The position numbers and the translations under genes are program-made. The notes beneath the pieces were generated by a model. It searched no databases. It had not been told where the DNA came from and saw only the letters and a program-made list of their open reading frames with translations. Below are positions 27,598 through 35,814 of a stretch of 61,187 nucleotides of DNA, one piece after another. The stretch is taken from positions 1 to 61,187 of the forward strand of contig CAUZFB010000011.1 of the NCBI GenBank assembly GCA_963579135.1, written 5' to 3'. The stretch is from CALGTL01 sp963579135. Its GTDB lineage: Bacteria; Chloroflexota; Dehalococcoidia; Lucifugimonadales; Australimonadaceae. Every line of letters begins with the position of its first letter. Position 1 is the stretch's first letter.

Positions 27598-28824
27598 GTG
27601 CTAGCGCCCATCGAAGAAGCCGTTGAGGACATCAAAAACGGCAAGATCGTCATCGTTGTCGATGACGAGGACCGCGAAAACGAAGGCGACTTCGTTTTGG
27701 CAGCCGAGTTCACCACTCCTGCCGCCATCAACTTCATGGCAACTTACGGGCGCGGCCTGATCTGCGTGCCTATGCGCGCCGACCGGCTCGCGCAACTCGG
27801 CCTCGATATGATGGTCGGCCGCAACACCGCACGCCACGAGACCGCATTCACCGTCTCCGTCGATATCGCCAACGGCGGCACGGGGATCTCGGCAGCCGAC
27901 CGCGCAGACACCGTCCTCGCGCTCGTGGATCCCGACACGCACGCAGAAGACCTCGCCCGCCCGGGCCATATGTTTCCCCTGCGCGCCCAGGACGGCGGTG
28001 TACTGGTCCGCGCCGGGCAAACCGAAGCCTCCGTCGATCTCGCGCGGCTGGCCGGCCTCACCGAAGCGGGCGTCGTCTGCGAGATCATGAACGACGACGG
28101 CACCATGGCCCGCATGCCCGACCTTGAGATCGTCGCCAAAACGCACAGCCTCAAGATCGTGAGCGTCGCCCAGATCATTGCCTACCGGCTCGAGCACGAA
28201 CGCCTCGTCGAGCGCATAGCTGAGGCTCGCCTCCCTACAACCTTCGGCGATGCCGCCGTCGTATCTTTCCAGTCCTCCGTCGATGCCACCGAGCACGTCG
28301 CCCTCGTCTTCGGCGACGTCCACACCGAAGACCCCGTACTCATCCGTGTCCACAGCGAATGCCTGACAGGCGACGTGTTCGGCAGCCTCCGGTGCGACTG
28401 CGGCCTCCAGCGCGACATGGCCATCAAAGCCATCGCTGAAGAGGGCCGAGGCGTCTTCCTCTACATGCGCCAGGAAGGACGCGGAATCGGCCTCCACAAC
28501 AAGATCCGTGCCTACGCCCTCCAAGACGACGGCGCCGACACCGTCGAAGCCAACGCTCAGCTGGGCTTCCCCCCTGATCTTCGGCACTACGGCATCGGCG
28601 CCCAGATCCTGGTCAACCTCGGCGTCAGGAACATGCGACTCCTCACCAACAACCCAACCAAAGTTGTCGGTCTGGAGAGCTACGGGCTCCACCTCGCCGA
28701 ACGCGTGCCTCTCATCGTCGAAAGCAATCCCGAAAACGTCCATTACCTCGAAACCAAGCGCGACAAGCTCGGCCACCTCTTCGACTCCCTCGACGCAACA
28801 TCCGGCACCCAGTCCACTGCGTAG
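27598..28824 (+). CDS. ribBA: Bifunctional DHBP synthase / GTP cyclohydrolase II
   Basis: 408 aa from GTG 27598, whose GAGAGGTAA ribosome site includes the ribE stop. RibB half (1-200): DDEDRENEGDF and the metal-binding HEH/E region (TARHETAFTVS). RibA half: zinc cysteines in ECLTGDVFGSLRCDCG, RQEGRGIGLHNK, and LTNNPTK. It makes both riboflavin precursors. Confidence 0.96.
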   Translation: MLAPIEEAVEDIKNGKIVIVVDDEDRENEGDFVLAAEFTTPAAINFMATYGRGLICVPMRADRLAQLGLDMMVGRNTARHETAFTVSVDIANGGTGISAADRADTVLALVDPDTHAEDLARPGHMFPLRAQDGGVLVRAGQTEASVDLARLAGLTEAGVVCEIMNDDGTMARMPDLEIVAKTHSLKIVSVAQIIAYRLEHERLVERIAEARLPTTFGDAAVVSFQSSVDATEHVALVFGDVHTEDPVLIRVHSECLTGDVFGSLRCDCGLQRDMAIKAIAEEGRGVFLYMRQEGRGIGLHNKIRAYALQDDGADTVEANAQLGFPPDLRHYGIGAQILVNLGVRNMRLLTNNPTKVVGLESYGLHLAERVPLIVESNPENVHYLETKRDKLGHLFDSLDATSGTQSTA

Positions 28825-28860
28825 ACCGACCTCCGCCTAGGCGCTCACCGCTCCGCCCGC

Positions 28861-28866
28861 TAGAAT
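28861..28866 (+). promoter_or_regulatory. Possible -10 element placing ribH on a near-leaderless transcript
   Basis: TAGAAT lies 6 bp before the ribH ATG, so a +1 at the normal distance would fall at the start codon. The same CGCTAGAAT word appears upstream of dcd (near 25232). No good -35 is seen; weak evidence. Confidence 0.25.
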
Positions 28867-28872
28867 GACCGC

Positions 28873-29367
28873 ATGGCACGCGAGCTTTCAGGAAACATCG
28901 ATGGCACCGGACTCCGGATCGGCATTCTCGTAGCACAGTTCAACGAAGCGATCACCTCGCGCCTCCTCGAAGGCACCCGCGACGCGCTGACCCGCCACGG
29001 GGTTCGCGAAGACGCCATAACCATCGTCTCCGTGCCCGGCTCTTTGGAGTTGCCGCAGGCAGCCCAGCGCATGGCGCGCTCCGGCGAATGGGACGCCCTC
29101 GTCACCCTCGGCTGCGTCATCAAGGGAGAGACCGCCCATTTTGACTACGTCTCCGCCGAATCCGCACGCGGTATCGCCGACGTCGCCCGAGCCTTCGACA
29201 TCCCTGTCACGTTCGGCGTCCTCACCACCTACGACACCGATCAAGCGATGGCCCGTTCCGGGGGCGCCCTGGGCAACCGCGGCTTCGACTGCGCCCTCGC
29301 CGCCATCAAGATGGCCACCCTCAACCGCCAGATCGATCAAGCAACCAGCAAAGAGTTGACCAGATGA
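28873..29367 (+). CDS. ribH: 6,7-dimethyl-8-ribityllumazine synthase
   Basis: 164 aa. Early strand RIGILVAQFNEAIT, VPGSLELP, LGCVIKGETAHFDYV and the C-terminal FGVLTTYDTDQA; the usual N in T-x-x-x-x-E is replaced by D. It condenses the ribA/D and ribB products. Its stop overlaps the YqeY-like start by 4 bp. Confidence 0.95.
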   Translation: MARELSGNIDGTGLRIGILVAQFNEAITSRLLEGTRDALTRHGVREDAITIVSVPGSLELPQAAQRMARSGEWDALVTLGCVIKGETAHFDYVSAESARGIADVARAFDIPVTFGVLTTYDTDQAMARSGGALGNRGFDCALAAIKMATLNRQIDQATSKELTR

Positions 29368-29822
29368 GCACCCAAGAGCAGCTGACCGAGGACCTCAAAG
29401 CCGCCATGAAGAGCGGTGACACCATCACCAAAGACACCATCCGCATGATCAAGGCGGTCATCCAGAACGCCTCCATCGCCGCCAAGGGTGCCCAGCTCGA
29501 CGACACTGGCGTCAACGAAGTCCTCGCCAAGATGGCAAAGCAGTACCGCGACTCCATCACCACCTATCGAGACGCCAACCGTGAAGACCTCGTCGCGGCG
29601 GAAGAACGCGAGCTCGCCGTCCTCATGCGCTACGTCCCCGAGCAGATGAGCGCAGACGACGTCCGCGCCATCGTCGAGGCGGTCGTCGCCGAGGTCGGCG
29701 CAACCGGCCCAGGCGACAAGGGCAAGGTCATGGGCAAGCTCATGCCCCATGTCAAAGGCAAAGCGGACGGCTCCGTCGTCAACGCAGTCGTCACCGAGAT
29801 CCTCACGTCCCTCGCCTCCTAG
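29364..29822 (+). CDS. GatB/YqeY-domain protein
   Basis: 152 aa beginning MSTQEQLTEDLKAAMKSGD, with helical body and C-terminal GKVMGKLMPHVKGKADGSVV, the YqeY tail resembling the GatB tRNA-binding domain. The role is uncertain; linked in other bacteria to amidotransferase or translation. It is coupled to ribH by a 4-bp overlap. Confidence 0.9.
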   Translation: MSTQEQLTEDLKAAMKSGDTITKDTIRMIKAVIQNASIAAKGAQLDDTGVNEVLAKMAKQYRDSITTYRDANREDLVAAEERELAVLMRYVPEQMSADDVRAIVEAVVAEVGATGPGDKGKVMGKLMPHVKGKADGSVVNAVVTEILTSLAS

Positions 29823-29881
29823 TCCCACTACGGTCACTTAGTCGTTTCAGTCAGCCAATTCCCCAAGAGAGAACCCTGAAG

Positions 29882-30589
29882 ATGCCCTCACGCTTCGCCA
29901 TCGTCGTCTTCCCTGGCACCTGGAGCGACGTCGACTGGCATCACGCCATCACCGGCGTCCTCGGCGCCGAGGCCGAATACGTCTTCCACAAGCAGACCGA
30001 CCTCACAGGCTTCGACGCCGTCGTCCTTCCTGGCGGGTTCTCCTACGGCGATTACCTCAGGCCAGGCGCCATCGCCCACCTATCACCGGTCATGCGCTCC
30101 GTCATCGACTTCGCGTCCGCCGGTGGTCCGGTCATCGGCAGTTGCAACGGCTTCCAGGTCCTCTGCGAATCCGGCCTCCTACCAGGCGCACTCATGCGCA
30201 ACCAGAGCCTTCAATTCCGGTGTCACCCCCAGCACCTGTTGGTCGAACGAGCATCAGCGCCTTTCACATCTCTCACTAAAGCAGGTGAGGTGATATCTAT
30301 TCCCGTTTCCCATGGCGACGGGAACTACTACGCCGACCCTGACACCCTCAACCGCATGGAAGCAAACGGCCAGATCGCCTTCCGCTACTGCGACGCCACC
30401 GGCGCCGTAACCGAGGCGGCGAACCCCAACGGTTCGCTCCACAACATCGCCGGCGTCACCAGCGTGGCAGGCAACGTCATGGGCCTCATGCCCCACCCTG
30501 AACGCGTGGTCGAGCCCGAGCTTGGTGGCACCGACGGGCTGCTGTTCCTCCGATCCATGCTCGAATCACTCCACGAGCGCGTAGGCTAG
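29882..30589 (+). CDS. purQ: Phosphoribosylformylglycinamidine synthase, glutaminase subunit
   Basis: 235-aa class I glutaminase. The nucleophile Cys lies in IGSCNGFQVLCE, the catalytic His/Glu in LMPHPERV, and GGFSYGDYLRPGA is the PurQ signature. It supplies ammonia to PurL. PurL follows after two membrane genes; the small PurS subunit is not seen in the window. Confidence 0.95.
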   Translation: MPSRFAIVVFPGTWSDVDWHHAITGVLGAEAEYVFHKQTDLTGFDAVVLPGGFSYGDYLRPGAIAHLSPVMRSVIDFASAGGPVIGSCNGFQVLCESGLLPGALMRNQSLQFRCHPQHLLVERASAPFTSLTKAGEVISIPVSHGDGNYYADPDTLNRMEANGQIAFRYCDATGAVTEAANPNGSLHNIAGVTSVAGNVMGLMPHPERVVEPELGGTDGLLFLRSMLESLHERVG

Positions 30590-30593
30590 CCTC

Positions 30594-31037
30594 GTGGAGC
30601 TAGGCATAGTCCTCACGCTCCTCGCGGCCTTCGGCTGGGGCGCGGGCGACGTCTTCGCACGCAAGGCCATGTTCAGTGCCAGCCCCACAACCGTCCTCGC
30701 GTCCATGATCGCCCTCTCCGCCGTTTCGCTCGGTATCGTCGGTCTCTTCCTCGAAGGGGCCGCCGCATTCGGCGCAATAGGCCTTCGCTTCTTGTGCCTC
30801 GTGCTCATCATGGCTGCGCTCACCTGGGTCACGGGCAACCTCCTCTACTTCCACGGCATGAAGCGCGCTGGCGTCATAATTGCCGCGCCCATCCTTGGTG
30901 CCGCTCCGTTGCCCGCCATCGGCCTCGCCATCATCTTCGGCAACGAGCGACCAAACGCATGGGTACTGCTCGGCGCCATCTCGATCGTCCTAGGCGTGGC
31001 TATCCTCGTAACCGACCGCAATCAGGTGCTTCGATGA
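30594..31037 (+). CDS. Half-size EamA/DMT-family membrane protein, first of a pair
   Basis: 147 aa from GTG 30594, five bases after purQ. It is about half the usual 10-TM EamA length: five hydrophobic helices, with GAGDVFARKAMFSASPT near the N-terminus and AAPILGAAPLPAIGLAIIFGNERP near the end. It probably pairs with the next gene, which starts within its stop codon. Substrate unknown. Confidence 0.75.
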   Translation: MELGIVLTLLAAFGWGAGDVFARKAMFSASPTTVLASMIALSAVSLGIVGLFLEGAAAFGAIGLRFLCLVLIMAALTWVTGNLLYFHGMKRAGVIIAAPILGAAPLPAIGLAIIFGNERPNAWVLLGAISIVLGVAILVTDRNQVLR

Positions 31038-31501
31038 GCGAGCACACCATTGGCCACGCGGAACACAGCCAAGTCACCAGCGGGATCATCCTCACTGTCC
31101 TCTCTGGATTCTCCTTCGCCTTCACCGGGTTCGTCGCCAACAACCTCGTCGACACTGGCCATCCGGGCGTCATCGTCGGCTTCTACGAAAGCCTGTTCGG
31201 TCTGGTCCTCGTCCTCGCGGTCAACGTTCGCCAGATGCGCGGCAAGCCGCAGGCAACACGCCCAGCGTTGATGTGGATCGCGCTCGCTGCAGCCGGATTC
31301 GCCACAGCCTTCGGCAGCTTCTACACCGCCCTCAGCCGCATCGATTACAGCGTCGGCGCGCCCGTCCTCGGCGCCGTCCCCATGGTCTCCTACGTCGTCG
31401 TCCTTTTCGTCTTGCGCGGACAAGAACACATCACACCAAGGGCTCTGCTCGGCGCAACACTCGTCGTCGTTGGAGTCGGTATCATCGGGGCAACCAACTA
31501 A
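31034..31501 (+). CDS. Half-size EamA/DMT-family membrane protein, second of a pair
   Basis: 155 aa from ATG 31034 (ATGA overlap with the previous gene). Five helices; GFSFAFTGFVANN and GAPVLGAVPMVSYVVVLFVLRGQE mirror the end of its partner. The last base of its stop is the first of purL (TAATG). The two halves likely make one heterodimeric transporter, co-expressed with purine genes. Confidence 0.75.
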   Translation: MSEHTIGHAEHSQVTSGIILTVLSGFSFAFTGFVANNLVDTGHPGVIVGFYESLFGLVLVLAVNVRQMRGKPQATRPALMWIALAAAGFATAFGSFYTALSRIDYSVGAPVLGAVPMVSYVVVLFVLRGQEHITPRALLGATLVVVGVGIIGATN

Positions 31502-33708
31502 TGCCAGTCAGCCAAGAAACCCTCGACACCATCGCCCTCACCAGGGCCGAATATGACCTCATCGTCGAAAAGCTTGACCGAGAGCCCAACGAGGTTGAGC
31601 TCGGCCTCTTCGGTGCGCTCTGGAGCGAGCACTGCGGCTACAAGCACTCCAAGCCCCTACTTGGCCTGTTCCCCACCACCGGCAGCGCAGTACGCGTGGA
31701 AGCCGGTCAGGAGAACGCGGGGGTCGTCGACATCGGCGACGGACTGAGCGTCGTCTTCAAGGCCGAGTCCCACAATCATCCCTCAGCCGTCGAGCCCTAC
31801 CAGGGCGCAGCCACTGGCGTCGGCGGCATCATCCGTGACATCCTCGCCATGGGCGCACGACCCATCGCGCTCCTCAACTCACTACGTTTCGGGCACCTGG
31901 ACGACGCGCACAATCGTTTCCTCCTCGACGGCGTCGTACGCGGCATATCGGGCTATGGCAACTGCATCGGCATACCCGATGTCGGAGGCGAGATCGTCTT
32001 CGCCGACGCCTACGCAGGAAACCCCCTCGTCAACGCCATGTGCATCGGCCTCTTGCGCGACGGTGAGCTCATGTCGGCGGCCGCCTCCACGCCTGGCAGC
32101 GTGCTCCTCGCCGTCGGCTCAGCCACTGGCCGCGATGGCATCCATGGCGCATCAGGTCTCGCCTCCCGCACGTTCGGAGGCGGCGACCACGACGCCGAGA
32201 TGCGCCCCACCGTGCAGGTGGGCGACCCGTTCCTAGAGAAAGTGCTTGTCGAAGCCTGTCTCGAGGCCGCCAAAAGTGGTCACCTGGAAGGCCTGCAAGA
32301 CATGGGTGCCGCAGGTCTCACCAGCTCCGCCATTGAGTGCGCCGAGCGTGGCGGCACAGGTCTTGAGATCAACGTCGACGCGGTTCCTCGCCGCGAGGAA
32401 GGCATGACCGCCTATGACGTCATGCTGTCGGAGTCCCAGGAGCGCATGCTCCTCATCGTCAAAGAAGGCCACGAAGGCCCTGTGTCCGAGATCTTCGAGC
32501 GCTGGGACCTCCACGTCAGCAACATCGGCACCGTCACCGACGACGGAATCGCGCGCATCTTCGAGCACGGAAAGCCCGTCGCCGAAGTCAGCGTCGAAAC
32601 CCTCGTCGGCGCCCCGCGCTACCGACCCAGCGGATCGCGCCCTGCCTACCTCGACGCTCTCCACGCACAACCGCTTCCCCCCGAACCCAACCCCATCATG
32701 GCGGGCCAGCTGCTCGTTAACCTCCTCGGCTCCCCCAACATCGCATCGCGGCGCTCCGTCTACCGGCAGTACGACCACGAGGTGCAGACCAATACCCTGG
32801 CCAAGCCCGGGGCCGGCGACGCCGCCATTGTCCGCATTCGTGGCACGAAGAAAGCCATCGCCATCGCCATCGACGGCAACGGTCGCCACGCCTACCTGGA
32901 GCCGTTCGCCGGTGGAGCCATGGCGGTTGCCGAAGCTTGCCGCAACGTCGTTTGCGCGGGCGGAACGCCCCTCGCCATCACCGACTGCCTCAACTTCGGT
33001 GATCCCACCAAACCCGAGATCTACTACCAGCTTGAGGAATCCATCAAAGGCATGTCCGCTGCATGCGAAGCCCTCGGCGTACCCGTCATCAGCGGCAACG
33101 TATCCCTCTTCAACGAATCGGCAGGCGAGGCCATCTACCCCACGCCCGTCGTCGGCGCCGTCGGCCTGCTGGAAGACGCCACGACGAAGCTGACTGCCGG
33201 GTTCACAGACGCAGGCGACGTTGTGCTCCTGTTGGGCGACCCAGCCACCGGCCTCGCAGGCAGCGAATACCTGGCCCACGAGTACGACCAGATCTCCGGG
33301 CAGCCGACCATCAATCTCGCAGCAGAGACCAGCCTTCAGAAGCTCGTCGTCGCTCTCGCCAACGACCGCCTACTGCACTCGGCCCACGATTGCGCGGATG
33401 GCGGCCTCGGCGTTGCCATCGCGGAAAGCGCGATCATCGGCGCGCAGGGTTTCACGGGCAGCGTCCCATCTGCTGATCGCTGGGACGCTTCACTCTTCGG
33501 CGAATCACCCTCCCGCATCGTCATAAGCTGCGCCCCAAGCGACGCCGAGTCCATCTCCGAGCGCGCGGCAGCATCCGGCGTCCCCGCCACACGATTGGGA
33601 ACTGTAGGCGGTGACCACTTCGCCATCGACGGCCTCCTCGACCTACCGCTCGCCGACGCGATCGACGCCCACGCCAACGGCCTCGATCGCGCCCTCGGGG
33701 CGGTCTAA
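31501..33708 (+). CDS. purL: Phosphoribosylformylglycinamidine synthase, large subunit
   Basis: 735 aa from ATG 31501, the small-type PurL. WSEHCGYKHSK holds the catalytic His near the N-terminus, ESHNHPSAVEPYQGAATGVGG the nucleotide site, and CADGGLGVAIAESA a second glycine-rich loop. It needs PurQ and normally PurS. A longer upstream reading frame overlapping the EamA gene is an artefact. Confidence 0.96.
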   Translation: MPVSQETLDTIALTRAEYDLIVEKLDREPNEVELGLFGALWSEHCGYKHSKPLLGLFPTTGSAVRVEAGQENAGVVDIGDGLSVVFKAESHNHPSAVEPYQGAATGVGGIIRDILAMGARPIALLNSLRFGHLDDAHNRFLLDGVVRGISGYGNCIGIPDVGGEIVFADAYAGNPLVNAMCIGLLRDGELMSAAASTPGSVLLAVGSATGRDGIHGASGLASRTFGGGDHDAEMRPTVQVGDPFLEKVLVEACLEAAKSGHLEGLQDMGAAGLTSSAIECAERGGTGLEINVDAVPRREEGMTAYDVMLSESQERMLLIVKEGHEGPVSEIFERWDLHVSNIGTVTDDGIARIFEHGKPVAEVSVETLVGAPRYRPSGSRPAYLDALHAQPLPPEPNPIMAGQLLVNLLGSPNIASRRSVYRQYDHEVQTNTLAKPGAGDAAIVRIRGTKKAIAIAIDGNGRHAYLEPFAGGAMAVAEACRNVVCAGGTPLAITDCLNFGDPTKPEIYYQLEESIKGMSAACEALGVPVISGNVSLFNESAGEAIYPTPVVGAVGLLEDATTKLTAGFTDAGDVVLLLGDPATGLAGSEYLAHEYDQISGQPTINLAAETSLQKLVVALANDRLLHSAHDCADGGLGVAIAESAIIGAQGFTGSVPSADRWDASLFGESPSRIVISCAPSDAESISERAAASGVPATRLGTVGGDHFAIDGLLDLPLADAIDAHANGLDRALGAV

Positions 33709-33769
33709 GTCACCGCCAAACGATACTGCCGTCAGGCCATTGGCCAGCCAGCCACACTAGGAGTTCCGC

Positions 33770-34540
33770 ATGGCCGACATCAACCACATGTTCGAGGTCT
33801 ACCCGCGGGACCCCAAAGCTACCGTCCCCTACGGGTTTCGCGTCAACGACATGATCTACGCCGGGTCCATCCCAGGCACACATCCCGCATCGGGCGAAGC
33901 GGTGGGCGACGCGCCAGCCCAAATGGAGGAAGCCCTCAAGCACGTCAAAACTCTCGTCGAGAAGGGTGGGGCTAGCCTCGACAACGTCGCTCGCTGCGTC
34001 GGCTACGTCACGAACCCGGACGACCGGCTCGCAGTCTACGCACCATGGGATGAGGTCTTCCCCGACCCCAACGACAGACCCGCCTTCAAAGTCCTCACCA
34101 CCGCACTCCCACCCGGTCACCTCGCGCATATCGATGTACTCGCCCTTGTCGGCGAGCGACGCACCCGGATAGATATCCCCCACGTCCCCGCCCGTGACCC
34201 CTCGGTAAAGATCGGCAACTGGCTCTTCACATCCCGCTGCCACGGGCTCAGCCAGATCGACGGCCAGCTCGTGGATGGCGGGTTGGAACCCCAAACCCAC
34301 CAGACCATCGACAACCTCATAACGCTCGTAGATCTGGCATGTGGCACGTCCGAAGACATTACGCAGGTCACCATGTTTGGTCGCGACGATGCCTACATGG
34401 ACACTGCCAAGTGCATCTTCGAGAAACGCTTCCCCGACGCGGCTACCCGGCCGGAGCTTCACCAGGTCGTCGCCTTTATCACCGCCCGGTTCGAGATCTC
34501 TATCGAAATGATGGCGCGCCTCAAGGAGCCCGCCGCATGA
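33770..34540 (+). CDS. Tandem RidA/YjgF-domain protein
   Basis: 256 aa carrying two RidA-like units: 1-130 (PYGFRVNDMIYAGSIPG, DNVARCVGYVTN) and 131-250 (KIGNWLFTSRCHGL, EDITQVTMFGRD). Standard RidA proteins are about 130 aa and deaminate reactive enamines/imines; the usual Arg of that site is not obvious here. It is followed by a third RidA gene overlapping by 4 bp. Confidence 0.75.
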   Translation: MADINHMFEVYPRDPKATVPYGFRVNDMIYAGSIPGTHPASGEAVGDAPAQMEEALKHVKTLVEKGGASLDNVARCVGYVTNPDDRLAVYAPWDEVFPDPNDRPAFKVLTTALPPGHLAHIDVLALVGERRTRIDIPHVPARDPSVKIGNWLFTSRCHGLSQIDGQLVDGGLEPQTHQTIDNLITLVDLACGTSEDITQVTMFGRDDAYMDTAKCIFEKRFPDAATRPELHQVVAFITARFEISIEMMARLKEPAA

Positions 34541-34941
34541 GTACCAACGAGTCATTCCAGGAGATCTACCTCTGCCCCGCCCATAGAAACATTGTCGCAG
34601 GCGTGCTGATCGGCAGCGTAGCCATCGCGCCCGCGCTGAAACCCATCGACGCCTGCACCGGCGCCATCGTCCCCGGTGGGCTCGCCGAGCAGGCCCGAGC
34701 ATCGTTGGTGAACCTAGATCTGTTTCTCGACGCCGCAGGCCTCGATCGCGGTAACGTCGCGCGGGTAACCTTCTTCATCCAAAACCTCACCTACCGCGAA
34801 GCCATGAATCCCGTCTGGGAGGAGTGGTACCCCGACCCGCAAGACCGCGCACCGCACAAGTACGTCGAGGCCAACCTCCCTCAAGGCACCCTCGTCGTTG
34901 CTCAGGCGGTGGCCGTCGCCGCGAGCGGGCTTTCGGACTGA
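34537..34941 (+). CDS. RidA/YjgF-family protein
   Basis: 134 aa from ATG 34537 (ATGA overlap, AAGGAG site inside the previous gene). Motifs: HRNIVAGVLIGSVAIAP at the first strand, QARASLVNLDLFLDAAG, NVARVTFFIQN and a final LVVAQAVAVAA. Trimeric fold expected. Likely made together with the tandem protein. Confidence 0.75.
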   Translation: MSTNESFQEIYLCPAHRNIVAGVLIGSVAIAPALKPIDACTGAIVPGGLAEQARASLVNLDLFLDAAGLDRGNVARVTFFIQNLTYREAMNPVWEEWYPDPQDRAPHKYVEANLPQGTLVVAQAVAVAASGLSD

Positions 34942-35172
34942 CGCGCAGGTGTGCGTTCGACCCGCATCTCAACCAAAGATCGGTCATCTCCCTCTTGCGA
35001 AGTATCCCCCATCTCCCTCGATAATCTGCGCATAGGGTTCAGATTACCCCTGCGATGCAAATTCGCCCCCGTTGGCGCGAGGGTTGGGGTATCATAGGTT
35101 GCGGCTTTTTCGCCACACCATCTACTGCCGCGCATTACCGTGCGCAGCTCTATTCGGAGAGAGGGACGAGTT

Positions 35173-35769
35173 ATGAAGGTCATCTTCCTAGAAGATGTCG
35201 CTGGCACCGCTGATGCTGGCGAAATTAAAGAAGTAAAGAACGGCTTCGCACGGAACCATCTGCTGCCGAAGCATCTGGCTGCGCCAGCCACGCAGGATCA
35301 GCTCCAGCGCGTCAAGGCCATCGAAAGGGCCGCACAAGCCAACCGCATGAAGTTCTCCCAGGAGTGGACCTCGGTCGCTGACGCCATGAATGGCCTGTCC
35401 GTTACCGTCGAAGTCCGCGTCGGGCCCAGTGGCCGTCTGTTCGGTGCCGTCACTGGACGACACATCGCCGAAAAGCTCACCGAGGCCACCGGTCGTGATA
35501 TCGACCACCGCCAGGTGCTGCTTGGCGAGGCCATCCACGAGCCTGGCGACTACCCGATCTCAGTCCGCCTTTACCGCGAGGTTCACGCCGACGTCATGGT
35601 TTCGGTCGTCCCCGAGGGCTACACCCCGGAAGAGGCCGCCGCACTTGCAGCCGTCGTAGCAGAAGAGCGCGCCGAATTCGAAGCCGGCGAGGCCGGTGAG
35701 GCTGCCGAAGCCAATGATGACGCCGCTCCAGCCGAAGCATCAGTAGAGGAAGAGACCGAAGGGGCCTAG
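35173..35769 (+). CDS. rplI: 50S ribosomal protein L9 with extended acidic tail
   Basis: The ATG at 35173 gives the canonical MKVIFLEDV start; an upstream in-frame start at 35140 is not needed. It has GEIKEVKNGFARNHLLPK, the connecting helix, and the C-terminal domain GRLFGAVTGRHIAE. After about residue 150 an Ala/Glu-rich acidic tail of about 45 residues follows, beyond the usual length of 148. rplI is followed by dnaB, as in many bacteria. Confidence 0.95.
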   Translation: MKVIFLEDVAGTADAGEIKEVKNGFARNHLLPKHLAAPATQDQLQRVKAIERAAQANRMKFSQEWTSVADAMNGLSVTVEVRVGPSGRLFGAVTGRHIAEKLTEATGRDIDHRQVLLGEAIHEPGDYPISVRLYREVHADVMVSVVPEGYTPEEAAALAAVVAEERAEFEAGEAGEAAEANDDAAPAEASVEEETEGA

Positions 35770-35781
35770 CGCGCTAGGCCC
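35762..35781. repeat. Perfect 20-bp palindrome over the rplI stop codon
   Basis: GGGCCTAGCG is followed by its exact reverse complement CGCTAGGCCC, with the rplI TAG at 35767-35769 inside the first arm. No T-run, so not a classical terminator. It may be a hairpin partly isolating rplI from dnaB. Confidence 0.45.
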
Positions 35782-35814
35782 TGCATCAGGGCAAAAGCGG
35801 GGGACAACCAAGGC

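Noticed and set aside
27601..28776. 391-codon minus-strand ORF opposite ribBA
   Set aside because: Shadow of a highly conserved enzyme in a GC-rich genome; no independent motifs or ribosome site.
32233..33279. 348-codon minus-strand ORF opposite purL
   Set aside because: Shadow frame of purL with Gly/Asp/Val-biased composition.
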